Below are positions 25,687-34,424 of a stretch of 64,000 nt of DNA, piece after piece. This DNA is from an uncultured Lachnospiraceae bacterium (GTDB lineage Bacteria > Bacillota > Clostridia > Lachnospirales > Lachnospiraceae): contig CAKXYI010000006.1 in the NCBI GenBank assembly GCA_934899185.1, positions 1-64,000 on the forward strand. The letters run 5' to 3'. The notes under the pieces were generated by a model that saw only the letters and a list, made by a program, of their open reading frames with translations, did no database searches and was not told the DNA's origin. The first letter of the stretch is position 1. Each line of letters starts with the position of its first letter. The translations under genes and the position numbers were made by a program.

Positions 25687-26880
25687 ATGATAAACGAAAC
25701 TTATAAGGCAATGTTGGGCGGCAAATCCATTATTCGTGAATTGAGTGAATATGCGACAAAAAGAGGCAAAGAAATCGGTTATGAGAATGTATTTGATTAC
25801 AGTCTGGGCAATCCCAGTGTTCCTTGTGCCGAGGATTATACCAAGGCAATCATCGAGATGCATGAGACGATGAATCCGATGGAACTGCATGGCTATAGTC
25901 CATCTACAACCATTCCATCGGTAAGACAGGCAGTGGCAGAAAGCTTAAATCGGCGTTTTGGCATGCACTATGGCATGGAGCACATCTTTATGACGAGTGG
26001 TGCAGCAGGCGCATTGGCACATGCCTTGCGTGCGGTTACAAAACCGGGTGACACGGTGTTGACGTTTGCACCATTTTTTCCGGAATATACGCCTTATGTT
26101 GAGGGAACTGGGGCGAAGTTAGCGGTTGTGCCGGCGCACACAAGTGACTTTCAGATCAATTTTGAGGCTTTTGAGGAAATGCTGACAGAGGATGTGATGG
26201 CGGTGCTCATCAATACGCCAAATAATCCATCCGGTATTGTCTATTCGGAGGAGACCATAGAGCATCTGGCAGATCTTTTGCGCCAAAAGGAAAAGGATTT
26301 CGGACATGAGATCTTTTTGATCAGTGACGAGCCATACCGTGAGATCGCTTTTGATGGCAAAAGCGTACCGTATCCGAGTGCTTATTATGACAACACGCTC
26401 TCCTGCTATTCTTTTTCCAAGAGTCTTAGCCTTCCGGGCGAGCGTATCGGCTATGTGGCAGTCAATCCCAAGGCTGTGGATGCAGATCTTTTGGTGCCAA
26501 TGATGGCGCAAATCAGCCGCGGAACAGGGCACAACTGTCCGTCATCTTCGGTGCAACTTGCGGTAGCACAGGTGTTGGATGAGACGAGTGATCTGTCCGT
26601 CTATGAGATCAATATGAATCTTTTGTATGATGCCTTGGTGGATCTGGGCTTTACCGTGGTGCGTCCGGGCGGAACCTTTTATATTTTCCCAAAGGCACTG
26701 GAGGAAGATGCAAATATTTTCTGTCAAAAAGCAAAGGAATATGATTTGATTTTGGTTCCTTCTGATAATTTTGGCTTGCCGGGGTATTTCCGTATGGCAT
26801 ATTGTATTGATACGGAAAAGGTAAAGAGGAGCATTCCGGTATTGCGCAGGTTCGTAGAGGAGCAATATCCGGATCGTTAG
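25687..26880 (+). CDS. PLP-dependent aminotransferase, class I/II
   Basis: This is a 397-residue fold-type I aminotransferase. Motifs seen are FDYSLGNPSVPC near the N-terminus, the TSGAAGALAHAL cofactor loop, NTPNNPSGIVYS, SDEPYREIAFDG, the PLP lysine in SFSKSLSLPGERIGY (about residue 240), and the C-terminal substrate Arg in GYFRMAYCID. The amino acid specificity cannot be read. It is probably a single gene, separated from the copper operon by a terminator. Confidence 0.85.
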   Translation: MINETYKAMLGGKSIIRELSEYATKRGKEIGYENVFDYSLGNPSVPCAEDYTKAIIEMHETMNPMELHGYSPSTTIPSVRQAVAESLNRRFGMHYGMEHIFMTSGAAGALAHALRAVTKPGDTVLTFAPFFPEYTPYVEGTGAKLAVVPAHTSDFQINFEAFEEMLTEDVMAVLINTPNNPSGIVYSEETIEHLADLLRQKEKDFGHEIFLISDEPYREIAFDGKSVPYPSAYYDNTLSCYSFSKSLSLPGERIGYVAVNPKAVDADLLVPMMAQISRGTGHNCPSSSVQLAVAQVLDETSDLSVYEINMNLLYDALVDLGFTVVRPGGTFYIFPKALEEDANIFCQKAKEYDLILVPSDNFGLPGYFRMAYCIDTEKVKRSIPVLRRFVEEQYPDR

Positions 26881-26937
26881 AAGGAGTCTGGCAAGCGTAT
26901 GGTTTATGGTAGCTAGGCATAGGATAGGAGCAGATAG

Positions 26938-27987
26938 ATGCAGGATACAACAATCAGTTTGTGCATGATCGTAAAAAATGAAGAAAGGGTGCTGGCAAGG
27001 TGTCTGGATTCTCTCGCAGATCTTGTGGATGAGATCATCATTGTAGACACGGGATCGACGGATACGACCAAGGAGATCGCCGCGCGCTATACCGAGCAGA
27101 TCTATGATTTTGTCTGGCAGGATGACTTTGCGGCAGCCCGTAATTTTTCCTTTTCCAAGGCAAGCATGGATTATATCTATGTGCCGGATGCGGATGAAGT
27201 TTTAGATGAGGACAACCGACAGGCTTTTTTACGGTTAAAGCAGGCACTTTTGCCGGAAGTGGAAATGGTACAGATGAAGTATCACACGGTGACGGACTAT
27301 AATACCGTATTGAATGCCAAGATGGAGTATCGTCCGAAACTTTTCAAACGTCTGCGGACATTTACTTGGATCGATCCGGTGCATGAGACGGTGCGTCTGG
27401 ATCCGGTGGTTTTTGACAGCGACATCGTGATCACGCATATGCCGGAAGATCTACATAGCAAGCGGGACTTTTCCATTTTTACCAAGGCGATCGCCAAGGA
27501 CGGCGGGCTGTCGGATAAGTTGCTTCGTATGTACGCGATGGAACTTTACAAGACAGGGGATGCGGAGGATCTTTTGGAGGCATGTCCGTATTTTTCGGGT
27601 ATTTATGAAACAGAAAGTGACCCGGATCAACACGCATATGCAGCGGCTATTTTACTTCGGGCATATCGCATGGCAGGAAATGAATTGGCATTTTTTAAAG
27701 TTGCATTGAAGGAAATGGCGGGAACGCCAAGTAGTGAGGTGTGCGTAGAACTAGGAGAATTTTATCTGGAGAAGATGGATGCGAAAGAGGCATCGCTCTG
27801 GTTCTACAATGCTGCTTATGAAGCGGAGGCAATCCTGGATGTGCATGCGGGTAGTGACCGTGCGCTGGAGGGACTGGTCGCGTCCTATGAGGAAGTGCTT
27901 GCGCAGGAACTTTCCGAGGAGGAGCGGGATTATTTCATGGAAGCTCTGTTGCAGGCGAGGCAGGCATTGGAAGAAATAGAGGCGTAA
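26938..27987 (+). CDS. Family 2 glycosyltransferase with helical C-terminal domain
   Basis: This 349-residue protein has an N-terminal GT2 (GT-A fold) domain: SLCMIVKNEERVLARCLDSL, IIIVDTGSTDTTKEIA, and the metal-binding YVPDADEVLDE (about 85). Residues from about 190 onward are helical and TPR-like, as in bacterial GT2 proteins of the SunS/TPR-glycosyltransferase group. The acceptor is unknown. No signal peptide or membrane helix is seen. Its last residues are followed closely by the promoter of the next gene. Confidence 0.82.
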   Translation: MQDTTISLCMIVKNEERVLARCLDSLADLVDEIIIVDTGSTDTTKEIAARYTEQIYDFVWQDDFAAARNFSFSKASMDYIYVPDADEVLDEDNRQAFLRLKQALLPEVEMVQMKYHTVTDYNTVLNAKMEYRPKLFKRLRTFTWIDPVHETVRLDPVVFDSDIVITHMPEDLHSKRDFSIFTKAIAKDGGLSDKLLRMYAMELYKTGDAEDLLEACPYFSGIYETESDPDQHAYAAAILLRAYRMAGNELAFFKVALKEMAGTPSSEVCVELGEFYLEKMDAKEASLWFYNAAYEAEAILDVHAGSDRALEGLVASYEEVLAQELSEEERDYFMEALLQARQALEEIEA

Positions 27988-28006
27988 ATGGGCATTAAAG
28001 AATTTC

Positions 28007-28035
28007 TTGGAAAAGTTGTTATCCCATGCTATAAT
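28007..28035 (+). promoter_or_regulatory. Promoter of the Rpn-like gene
   Basis: -35 TTGGAA (28007-28012), 17-bp spacer, -10 TATAAT (28030-28035). Confidence 0.6.
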
Positions 28036-28061
28036 GCACCTAAGAAATGCGGGGGTGAGTT

Positions 28062-28916
28062 ATGACAAATGAGGATATAACAGAAAAGATTTTAGAAGAC
28101 TATAATGATGTCTTTGCAGATATCATAAATACGATTTTGTTCAAAGGGGAACAGCGTGTGATGCCAAGTGCATTGGAAGATCTGGCGGTGCATTCACAAT
28201 ATAGGGCAAATGATGCTGTGATCCATGAACAGGAAAGAGATGTCTTAAAAAGATGGAAAGATTGTAATGTAGAATTGGCCATCTGTGGTATTGAGAACCA
28301 GACAAAAATAGAAAGGAATATGCCTTTTCGGATAATGGCGTATGATGGGGCGGCTTATAGAAGTCAGTTATTGGAGCATCAGGAACAAATGCTACCAGTA
28401 GTTACATTGGTTTTGTATTTTGGGACGAATAAACGATGGGATCAACCCATAAGGTTAAAAGAGTTACTCTCTATACCGGAAGGTATGGAGGAATATATTA
28501 ACGATTATAAGATTCTTGTTGTCAATGTTGCATGGTTGACAGATAATCAGATAGAAATGTTTCAAAGTGATTTTAAAGTGGTTGCAAAGTTTTTCTGTGA
28601 GAAACGAAAAGATAAGGATTATATACCAAAGGATAGGCAGACAATAAAACATGTGGATGAGGTATTAAAATTATTATCCGTCATGACGGGTGATCGGAGA
28701 TATGAAGAAATTCTAGCAATGCCGGGAAGGAAAGTGACAAGTATGTGTGATGTTGCAGAACGATTAGAAAATCGAGGACGTATGGAAGGACGTGAAGAAG
28801 GGCAGAATGCTTTGGTCAAAGCGGTTGAATGTTTGCGCCAGGGGAAAAGCGATAAGGATATTCTAGCATTGGGAATCGATGAAAAGACATTGGCTTTGGC
28901 AAAGACAATAAAATAA
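28062..28916 (+). CDS. Rpn-family PD-(D/E)XK nuclease / transposase-like protein
   Basis: This 284-residue protein is of the Rpn (recombination-promoting nuclease, PDDEXK_2) family. The N-terminus KILEDYNDVFADIINTILF is the first catalytic segment, and LAICGIENQTKIERNMPFRIMAYDGAAY holds the E-x-Q core of the nuclease. The C-terminal part has the frequent GREEGxxx helix and an RQGKSDKDILALGIDEKTL repeat-like tail. Rpn proteins cut DNA and promote RecA-independent recombination. The gene is visibly more AT-rich than its neighbours and is flanked by its own promoter and terminator, a pattern of mobile or accessory genes. Confidence 0.82.
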   Translation: MTNEDITEKILEDYNDVFADIINTILFKGEQRVMPSALEDLAVHSQYRANDAVIHEQERDVLKRWKDCNVELAICGIENQTKIERNMPFRIMAYDGAAYRSQLLEHQEQMLPVVTLVLYFGTNKRWDQPIRLKELLSIPEGMEEYINDYKILVVNVAWLTDNQIEMFQSDFKVVAKFFCEKRKDKDYIPKDRQTIKHVDEVLKLLSVMTGDRRYEEILAMPGRKVTSMCDVAERLENRGRMEGREEGQNALVKAVECLRQGKSDKDILALGIDEKTLALAKTIK

Positions 28917-28942
28917 AATGTTTTATAGTATAAGGCATAAAT

Positions 28943-28972
28943 GGACATCGGAGAATATCCGGTGTCTTTTCT
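28943..28972 (+). terminator. Rho-independent terminator
   Basis: A 9-bp stem GACATCGGA/TCCGGTGTC (28944-28952 with 28958-28966) is followed by TTTTC. Confidence 0.65.
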
Positions 28973-28984
28973 TATACATAAATA

Positions 28985-29013
28985 TTGTAATTCGTGGTGT
29001 ATCGTGGTAGTAT
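28985..29013 (+). promoter_or_regulatory. Promoter of the CoA-transferase gene
   Basis: -35-like TTGTAA (28985-28990), 17-bp spacer, -10 TAGTAT (29008-29013). Confidence 0.55.
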
Positions 29014-29057
29014 ACAAGTATGGTAAAAATTTAACAATCTTGTGAGGAGGGAAAGAA

Positions 29058-30398
29058 ATGGGTTTTTCGCAGGAATACCAGAGCAAATTAGTGACGGCAG
29101 ATGAAGCTGTTAAAGTAGTACAGTCAGGAGACTGGGTAGATTATGGCTGGTGTACGGGGACACCGGATGTACTAGATCAGGCGTTGGCAAGACGTACGGA
29201 CGAATTACGTGATGTTAAGGTGCGCGGTGGTATTTTATTAAAGCCACTTGCTATTTTTGAGAGAGAAGATGCTGGGGAGCATTTTTGTTGGAATTCATGG
29301 CATATGGGTGGATTAGAGAGAAAACTGATTGCCCGCGGATGTGCATATTATTCACCAATCCGTTATTCGGAATTACCACGTTATTACAGAGAGAGCATTC
29401 ATCCGGATGATGTTGCAATGCTTGTAGTAGCACCAATGGATAAGCATGGTTACTTTAACTTTGGACCAAATGCCTCCCATTTGATGGCGATCTGCGAAAC
29501 GGCAAAACATATCATTGTTGAGGTCAATGAGAATATGCCTCGTTGTCTTGGCGGCATGGAAGAAGGCATACATATTTCCCAGGTGGATGCGATTGTAGAA
29601 GGTAACAATCCTGCCATTGGAGAACTCGGTGGCGGTGGGGCTGCTACAGATGTGGATAAAGCGGTTGCAAAATTAATCGTAGACGAAATTCCAAATGGAG
29701 CTTGTCTGCAGTTGGGGATTGGTGGAATGCCAAATGCAGTAGGTTCCTTGATCGCAGAATCAGATTTGAAAGATTTAGGTGTACATACGGAAATGTATGT
29801 AGATGCATTTGTTGATATTGCCCGCGCTGGCAAGATCAATGGCTCTAAGAAAAATATTGATCGTTTCCGCCAGACATATGCGTTTGGAGCAGGAACGAAA
29901 AAAATGTACGATTATCTGGATGAAAATCCGGAACTGATGAGTGCACCGGTAGATTATACAAATGATGTGAGAACGATTGCACAATTAGATAATTTTATTT
30001 CCATCAACAATGCTGTTGATTTTGATTTATTTGGTCAGATCAATGCAGAGTCTGCCGGAACAAAACACATCAGTGGTGCGGGCGGACAGTTGGACTTCGT
30101 TATGGGGGCATATATGTCACATGGCGGTAAGAGCATCATATGCTGTTCTTCTACGTTTACCAGAAAAGATGGTACCGTGGAATCACGTATTCAGCCGACA
30201 TTGGCACCGGGATCTATCGTTACGGATACCAGAGCCAACACGCATTATCTGGTTACAGAATATGGAAAGGTCTGCTTAAAGGGTCTGTCTACTTGGGAAC
30301 GAACTGAGAAGATCATCTCCATTGCACATCCTGACTTTAGAGATTGGTTGATCGAAGAAGCAGACAAGATGCATATTTGGAGACGCAGTAACAAATAG
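29058..30398 (+). CDS. but: Butyryl-CoA:acetate CoA-transferase (But)
   Basis: This 446-residue enzyme of the acetyl-CoA hydrolase/transferase family has the features of gut But proteins: [20 protein letters not shown] at the start, [38 protein letters not shown] in the middle, E245 in [10 protein letters not shown] as the expected catalytic Glu that forms the CoA-thioester, and the [19 protein letters not shown]oA-binding block. It moves CoA from butyryl-CoA to acetate, releasing butyrate at the end of fermentation. A related propionyl- or hydroxybutyryl-CoA specificity cannot be excluded. It is a single gene with its own promoter. Confidence 0.88.
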   Translation: MGFSQEYQSKLVTADEAVKVVQSGDWVDYGWCTGTPDVLDQALARRTDELRDVKVRGGILLKPLAIFEREDAGEHFCWNSWHMGGLERKLIARGCAYYSPIRYSELPRYYRESIHPDDVAMLVVAPMDKHGYFNFGPNASHLMAICETAKHIIVEVNENMPRCLGGMEEGIHISQVDAIVEGNNPAIGELGGGGAATDVDKAVAKLIVDEIPNGACLQLGIGGMPNAVGSLIAESDLKDLGVHTEMYVDAFVDIARAGKINGSKKNIDRFRQTYAFGAGTKKMYDYLDENPELMSAPVDYTNDVRTIAQLDNFISINNAVDFDLFGQINAESAGTKHISGAGGQLDFVMGAYMSHGGKSIICCSSTFTRKDGTVESRIQPTLAPGSIVTDTRANTHYLVTEYGKVCLKGLSTWERTEKIISIAHPDFRDWLIEEADKMHIWRRSNK

Positions 30399-30411
30399 AG
30401 ACAATAATGGG

Positions 30412-30475
30412 ACACCTCTTTTGCTAAGATGGAATCACAGGAAATGGATGACATCTGGCGAAAGGGGTGTTTTTT
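30412..30475 (+). terminator. Long hairpin with T tract overlapping the next ribosome site
   Basis: A stem ACACCTCTTTTGC with GCGAAAGGGGTGT (30412-30424 with 30458-30470, two G-U pairs) encloses an inner AGATG/CATCT stem and runs into TTTTTT, which ends at the ATG of the nucleotidase (30476). The 3' arm contains GGGGTG, the likely ribosome site of that gene. Confidence 0.7.
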
Positions 30476-31474
30476 ATGCAGAAAAAATTCACGATCGGCA
30501 TATCCAGCCGTGCTTTATTCGATTTGGAAGAGGAAAATGCCATCTTTGAAAATCGAGGAGTTGAGGCTTATGTGGATTATCAGATCGCACATGAAAAAGA
30601 AGTCTTAGCACCGGGAGCGGCTTTTGCGTTGATCCAGGCTTTTCTGGCGTTGAATGGGGAGGAGGACAGGCGGCAGATCGAGGTGGTCATCATGTCAAAG
30701 AACAGTGCAGATGCGGCACTCCGTATTTTTCACTCGATCGAGTATTATGGACTGGATATCACACGGGCAGCCTTGACCGGTGGAGGTGCCATTGCGCCCT
30801 ATCTGCGTGCATATGGCGTGGATCTGTATTTATCCTTTAATACAGAGGAGGTCAAGAATGCCCTGCAATCGGGAATAGCCGCTGGTGTTCTCCTTCCCAG
30901 AGGAGAGCCGGAAAATGGTGAGACTCCTGCCATGACAAGGGTTTTCCCGGGAACCTATCGGCAAGCCTATATGCGGGGGCAGATCAGGCAACCATTGGAA
31001 ATCCGCATAGCCTTTGATGGGGACGCGGTCTTATTTTCCGGGGAAGCAGAGCGTACCTTTCAAGAGCAGGGAGTAGAGGCTTTTTGTGCACAGGAAAGGG
31101 AACTGGCAGATGTCCCGTTACGTCCGGGTCCTTTTGCTCATGTTTTGCAGTTGATCTCAGAATTGCAGCGGAGGACAGAGGAAAAGCGGGAAGGCTGGCA
31201 GGAGGATGCCGGGATACCGCGGATCTGCACAGCTCTTGTCACGGCTCGGAGTGCTCCGGCACATGAACGCGTGATCCGGACTTTACGGGCATGGGGGATT
31301 CGGATCGACCAGGCCTTTTTTCTGGGAGGGATGGATAAGAGCCGGGTCTTGGAGGCATTTGGGGCACATATCTTTTTTGATGATAATGAGGAGAATGTGG
31401 AGAGCGCCTCTGCGGTCGTGCTTTCCGCCAGGGTTCCCTGGGTGGAGGATATGATGGAGCAGCAGGTAGGATAA
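30476..31474 (+). CDS. Cytosolic 5'-nucleotidase (cN-I-like family)
   Basis: This 332-residue protein matches the 5'-nucleotidase family related to eukaryotic cytosolic cN-I. Markers are the N-terminal IGISSRALFDLEEENAIFENRG, the EVVIMSKNSADAALRIFHSIEYYGLDITRAALTGG block, a middle IAFDGDAVLFSGEAERTF with the nucleophile Asp, and HIFFDDNEENVESA near the C-terminus. It dephosphorylates nucleoside monophosphates. I chose ATG 30476, placed after GGGGTG, over the GTG at 30467. The ribosome site is buried in the terminator-like hairpin upstream. Confidence 0.85.
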   Translation: MQKKFTIGISSRALFDLEEENAIFENRGVEAYVDYQIAHEKEVLAPGAAFALIQAFLALNGEEDRRQIEVVIMSKNSADAALRIFHSIEYYGLDITRAALTGGGAIAPYLRAYGVDLYLSFNTEEVKNALQSGIAAGVLLPRGEPENGETPAMTRVFPGTYRQAYMRGQIRQPLEIRIAFDGDAVLFSGEAERTFQEQGVEAFCAQERELADVPLRPGPFAHVLQLISELQRRTEEKREGWQEDAGIPRICTALVTARSAPAHERVIRTLRAWGIRIDQAFFLGGMDKSRVLEAFGAHIFFDDNEENVESASAVVLSARVPWVEDMMEQQVG

Positions 31475-31597
31475 AAGATATGAAAGAAAAACAGCAGATC
31501 GACTCTGTCATATGCTATACTGTTAGGGTATGAAATCTTAGAATGAGAGAAGGAGTTCTGGCAGCATTGCTGGGACAATGGATCGCGGGGTAAAAAG

Positions 31598-32797
31598 ATG
31601 GCAGAGAAAAAACAGGCAGGTTATAACAAGAAAATGCAAAAGCAAGAGGCGAGAGAGTGTCAGGAGTGCTCTTACCATAAGAAATGTGGCGGTTGTGAGT
31701 ATAGCGGCATACCATATGAGGAACAATTACAAAAAAAGGAAAAACGTGTAGCCAGATTACTGCGGGAATTTGGCAAGGTCGAGCCAATCGTTGGTATGTC
31801 TTATCCATATTATTATCGAAATAAAGTGCATGCGGTGTATGCGCAGAAGAAAAATGGTCAGGTCATTTGCGGAACCTATGAAAAGGACAGTCACCGTGTC
31901 GTGGATATCGAGTCCTGTCTTTTGGAGGACAAGCAGTCGACGGCAATCATCCGTGATATCCGGGGACTACTGCGGTCCTTTAAGATCAAGCCATACAATG
32001 AGGATACAGGGTATGGACTTTTGCGTCATGTATTGGTGCGGCATGCACACGCGACGGGAGAGGTCATGGTGGTTCTGGTTATTGCATCACCGATTCTTCC
32101 GTCCAAAAATAACTTTGTTAAGGCTTTACGCCAGATGCATCCGGAGATTACGACCGTTGTTTTAAATGTCAATGGACGCAATACCAGTATGGTATTAGGA
32201 GAGCAGGAGAAGGTCTTGTATGGCAAAGGGTATATTGTGGATGAACTTTTGGGCATGCGTTTCCGTATTTCTGCAAAGTCCTTCTATCAGGTCAATCCGA
32301 TACAGACCAAACATCTGTATCAGGGAGCAATTTCTCTGGCGAATCTCAGTGGAAAAGAACGTGTGCTAGATGCCTATTGCGGAACGGGAACCATTGGAAT
32401 GATCGCATCCCGTGATGCAAAAGAAGTGGTTGGTGTGGAGCTGAACCGAGATGCCGTGCGTGATGCCATTACCAATGCAAAGACCAATCAGGCAAAAAAT
32501 ATACGTTTTGTCTGTGAGGATGCCACAGAATATATTTGCAAAGCGGCAGCCAATAGGGAGCATTTTGATGTGGTTCTGATGGATCCGCCGCGTGCAGGAA
32601 GTACAAAAGAATTTGTAGATGCAGTGATCTCTCTTGCTCCAGAGCGTGTGGTTTATGTTTCCTGCAATCCGGAGACTCTGGCACGGGATCTGAAGTGGTT
32701 TCGCCGCGGGTACAAGGTGGAAAAGATCTGCCCGTATGACATGTTCCCGCTGACCGATCACTGTGAGGTGGTATGCGGGCTGGTGCGCAAAGTCTGA
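31598..32797 (+). CDS. RlmD/RumA-type 23S rRNA (uracil-5-)-methyltransferase
   Basis: This is a 399-residue SAM-dependent RNA methyltransferase. The N-terminal CQECSYHKKCGGCEYSGI is the four-Cys iron-sulfur site (the usual TRAM domain is reduced or absent). The SAM site is VLDAYCGTGTIGMIA, motif IV is VVLMDPPRAGS, and the catalytic nucleophile is C356 in VSCNPETLARDL. These enzymes make 5-methyluridine in 23S rRNA (or tRNA, TrmFO-independent). It lies 123 bp after the nucleotidase gene, with a TATACT box at 31516-31521. Confidence 0.88.
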   Translation: MAEKKQAGYNKKMQKQEARECQECSYHKKCGGCEYSGIPYEEQLQKKEKRVARLLREFGKVEPIVGMSYPYYYRNKVHAVYAQKKNGQVICGTYEKDSHRVVDIESCLLEDKQSTAIIRDIRGLLRSFKIKPYNEDTGYGLLRHVLVRHAHATGEVMVVLVIASPILPSKNNFVKALRQMHPEITTVVLNVNGRNTSMVLGEQEKVLYGKGYIVDELLGMRFRISAKSFYQVNPIQTKHLYQGAISLANLSGKERVLDAYCGTGTIGMIASRDAKEVVGVELNRDAVRDAITNAKTNQAKNIRFVCEDATEYICKAAANREHFDVVLMDPPRAGSTKEFVDAVISLAPERVVYVSCNPETLARDLKWFRRGYKVEKICPYDMFPLTDHCEVVCGLVRKV

Positions 32798-32808
32798 AGG
32801 GGCTTAGA

Positions 32809-32837
32809 TTGATTCCGTGCATTTTTCCGCTTATAAT
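32809..32837 (+). promoter_or_regulatory. Promoter of the DUF3990 cassette
   Basis: -35 TTGATT (32809-32814), 17-bp spacer, -10 TATAAT (32832-32837). Confidence 0.6.
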
Positions 32838-32941
32838 AAAATGAAGAATATATCGAGTCCTGATTTTGGGACACTAGTTATGAGAAAAACTTTTGGAATG
32901 AAAAAACTACTTATAATTCATTAAATTACAGGAGGATAGTT

Positions 32942-33022
32942 ATGTTACCAGTTGCAGTGAAAAAGGCATTAGAAGAAGCACAGTTATTGTTTGATTCATT
33001 AATGCAACAATATTTTGGGTAG
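32942..33022 (+). CDS. 26-residue ORF at the head of the DUF3990 cassette
   Basis: ATG 32942 follows AGGAGG (in ACAGGAGGATAGTT) at good spacing and encodes 26 residues (MLPVAVKKALEEAQLLFDS... ending QQYFG), predicted as one amphipathic helix. It could be a small antitoxin-like peptide, a leader peptide or the tail of a lost larger gene. It belongs to the same AT-rich patch and ends 35 bp before the DUF3990 gene. Confidence 0.5.
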   Translation: MLPVAVKKALEEAQLLFDSLMQQYFG

Positions 33023-33057
33023 AAATTTGTAACAATGCAACTGAAAGGGGGCAGAAT

Positions 33058-33519
33058 ATGGCATTGATGACAGTATATCACGGTGGATATCAGATAGTTG
33101 AAAAGCCGGAGATACGGATAAATAAGAATACAAAGGATTTTGGGACAGGTTTTTATTGTACGATCATAAAGGAACAGGCACAGAGATGGGCGAGACGTTA
33201 CAATACAAAAATCGTATCAATATATGACGTAAAGATTCCATCAGGTTTAAAGGTATTAGAATTTAAAGAAATGACAGAAGAATGGCTGGATTTTATTGTT
33301 GCATGCAGAAGTGGACAAATACATGACTATGATATTGTGATTGGGGCTATGGCGGATGATCAGATATATACTTATGTATCCGATTATATTGATGGAACCA
33401 TAACAAGAGAACAGTTCTGGGTTTTAGCAAAGTTCAAATATCCAACACATCAAATTGTATTCTGTACAGATGAGGCATTAAAGTGTTTGACATATAGAGG
33501 ATTTGAGGAGGTACGCTAA
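33058..33519 (+). CDS. DUF3990 protein, predicted ADP-ribosyltransferase-like toxin
   Basis: This 153-residue protein of the DUF3990 family is recognised by TVYHGGYQIVEKPEI at the N-terminus and NTKDFGTGFYCTIIKEQAQRWARRY, with the end block HQIVFCTDEALKCL. The YHG and GFYxT segments resemble the H and Y positions of the H-Y-E triad of ADP-ribosyltransferases, so a NAD-dependent toxin activity is a reasonable but untested inference. The stop codon overlaps the next ATG (TAATG), which couples translation, as is common for toxin-antitoxin pairs. The composition is AT-rich compared with the flanking genes. Confidence 0.75.
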   Translation: MALMTVYHGGYQIVEKPEIRINKNTKDFGTGFYCTIIKEQAQRWARRYNTKIVSIYDVKIPSGLKVLEFKEMTEEWLDFIVACRSGQIHDYDIVIGAMADDQIYTYVSDYIDGTITREQFWVLAKFKYPTHQIVFCTDEALKCLTYRGFEEVR

Positions 33520-33980
33520 TGGTTGGTCAAGGGAGAGAATCACAAGAAGACAACAATCTTTTTTTTACTTGCTCTTTGATCGAATATATTGCGCGTAAGA
33601 CGAAAAATATTCGATCAGAAGTAGTGAATCAACTTGGAAAAGACAGAATTAGTAAGATTTATGAACTTGCGGATGTATATCATTGCGATAACATCGATAC
33701 AGTAAGTGAGGATTTTATTAATGATGCTCATATAGTTCCCGGCAATTTTGATAATATAGCAGTTTGCGGTTATGCAGTTCCTTCATATTGGGACATTGGT
33801 AAAGTATATAAGCGCCTAATAAAAATGATCGCAAAAGAAGAAAAAATTGAAATCGTTGATGCGCTGATAGAAGTATACAATTCTTTTATTAGTTCTAAAA
33901 TTGATGATTACAATAGTAGTGTTTACTATGAAAATCCAAATTATATTTTTGAATGTTATAAAGAACAGAAGATGATATAG
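33519..33980 (+). CDS. Unknown helical protein coupled to the DUF3990 gene
   Basis: This 153-residue, mostly helical protein shows no catalytic motif. Its first part, FFTCSLIEYIARKTKNIRSEVV, and a following region with DVYHCDNIDTVSEDFI look like a conserved block. Its start overlaps the DUF3990 stop by one base. By position it is the candidate antitoxin or immunity partner of the DUF3990 protein; that is inferred only from gene order and coupling. It ends just before the integrase remnant. I do not recognise the family. Confidence 0.6.
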   Translation: MVGQGRESQEDNNLFFTCSLIEYIARKTKNIRSEVVNQLGKDRISKIYELADVYHCDNIDTVSEDFINDAHIVPGNFDNIAVCGYAVPSYWDIGKVYKRLIKMIAKEEKIEIVDALIEVYNSFISSKIDDYNSSVYYENPNYIFECYKEQKMI

Positions 33981-33987
33981 ACGATAA

Positions 33988-34386
33988 ATGGTTGAAGGAT
34001 GCTCTGATAGAACGGTGGCTTACTATAAATCGACGGTAGAACATCTCTAAAAATGTATTGATACACCAATCAGAAAAATTACCACAAATGAGATGCGAAG
34101 TTATCTTGCGCAATATCAAGAAAAGAGTGGATGCAGTAAAACTACTGTAGATAGTATCCGTCGGAATATTTCCAGTTTCTTTTCATGGCTGGAGGAAGAA
34201 GATTATATTCTTAAAAGCCCTATGAAAAGAATTCATAAAATAAAAACAGTACAGCCAGTCAAGGAAACTATATCAGATGAATTAATAGAAAGACTTCGGG
34301 ATGCTTGTTTATGTAAGAGAGATCTTGCAAAAGCACATGATAATCAAAACCAGCCACATCATGTAGATAAGAAAGAGGAAAGATGA
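33988..34386 (+). pseudogene. Broken tyrosine recombinase (N-terminal core-binding domain)
   Basis: One frame from ATG 33988 reads MVEGCSDRTVAYYKSTVEHL, stop TAA at 34048-34050, then CIDTPIRKITTNEMRSYLAQ..., GCSKTTVDSIRRNISSFFSW and EEDYILKSPMKRIHKIKT. This is the SAM-like N-terminal domain of phage/XerC-type tyrosine integrases. The similarity continues through LIERLRDAC..RDLA to about 34335 and then breaks. The catalytic domain with the R-H-R-Y residues is missing. So there is one internal stop plus a 3' truncation. It marks the edge of a former mobile element. Confidence 0.8.
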
Positions 34387-34424
34387 TTTATGAGTCATAA
34401 AGGGATAAGTGAGGAACTTATAGC

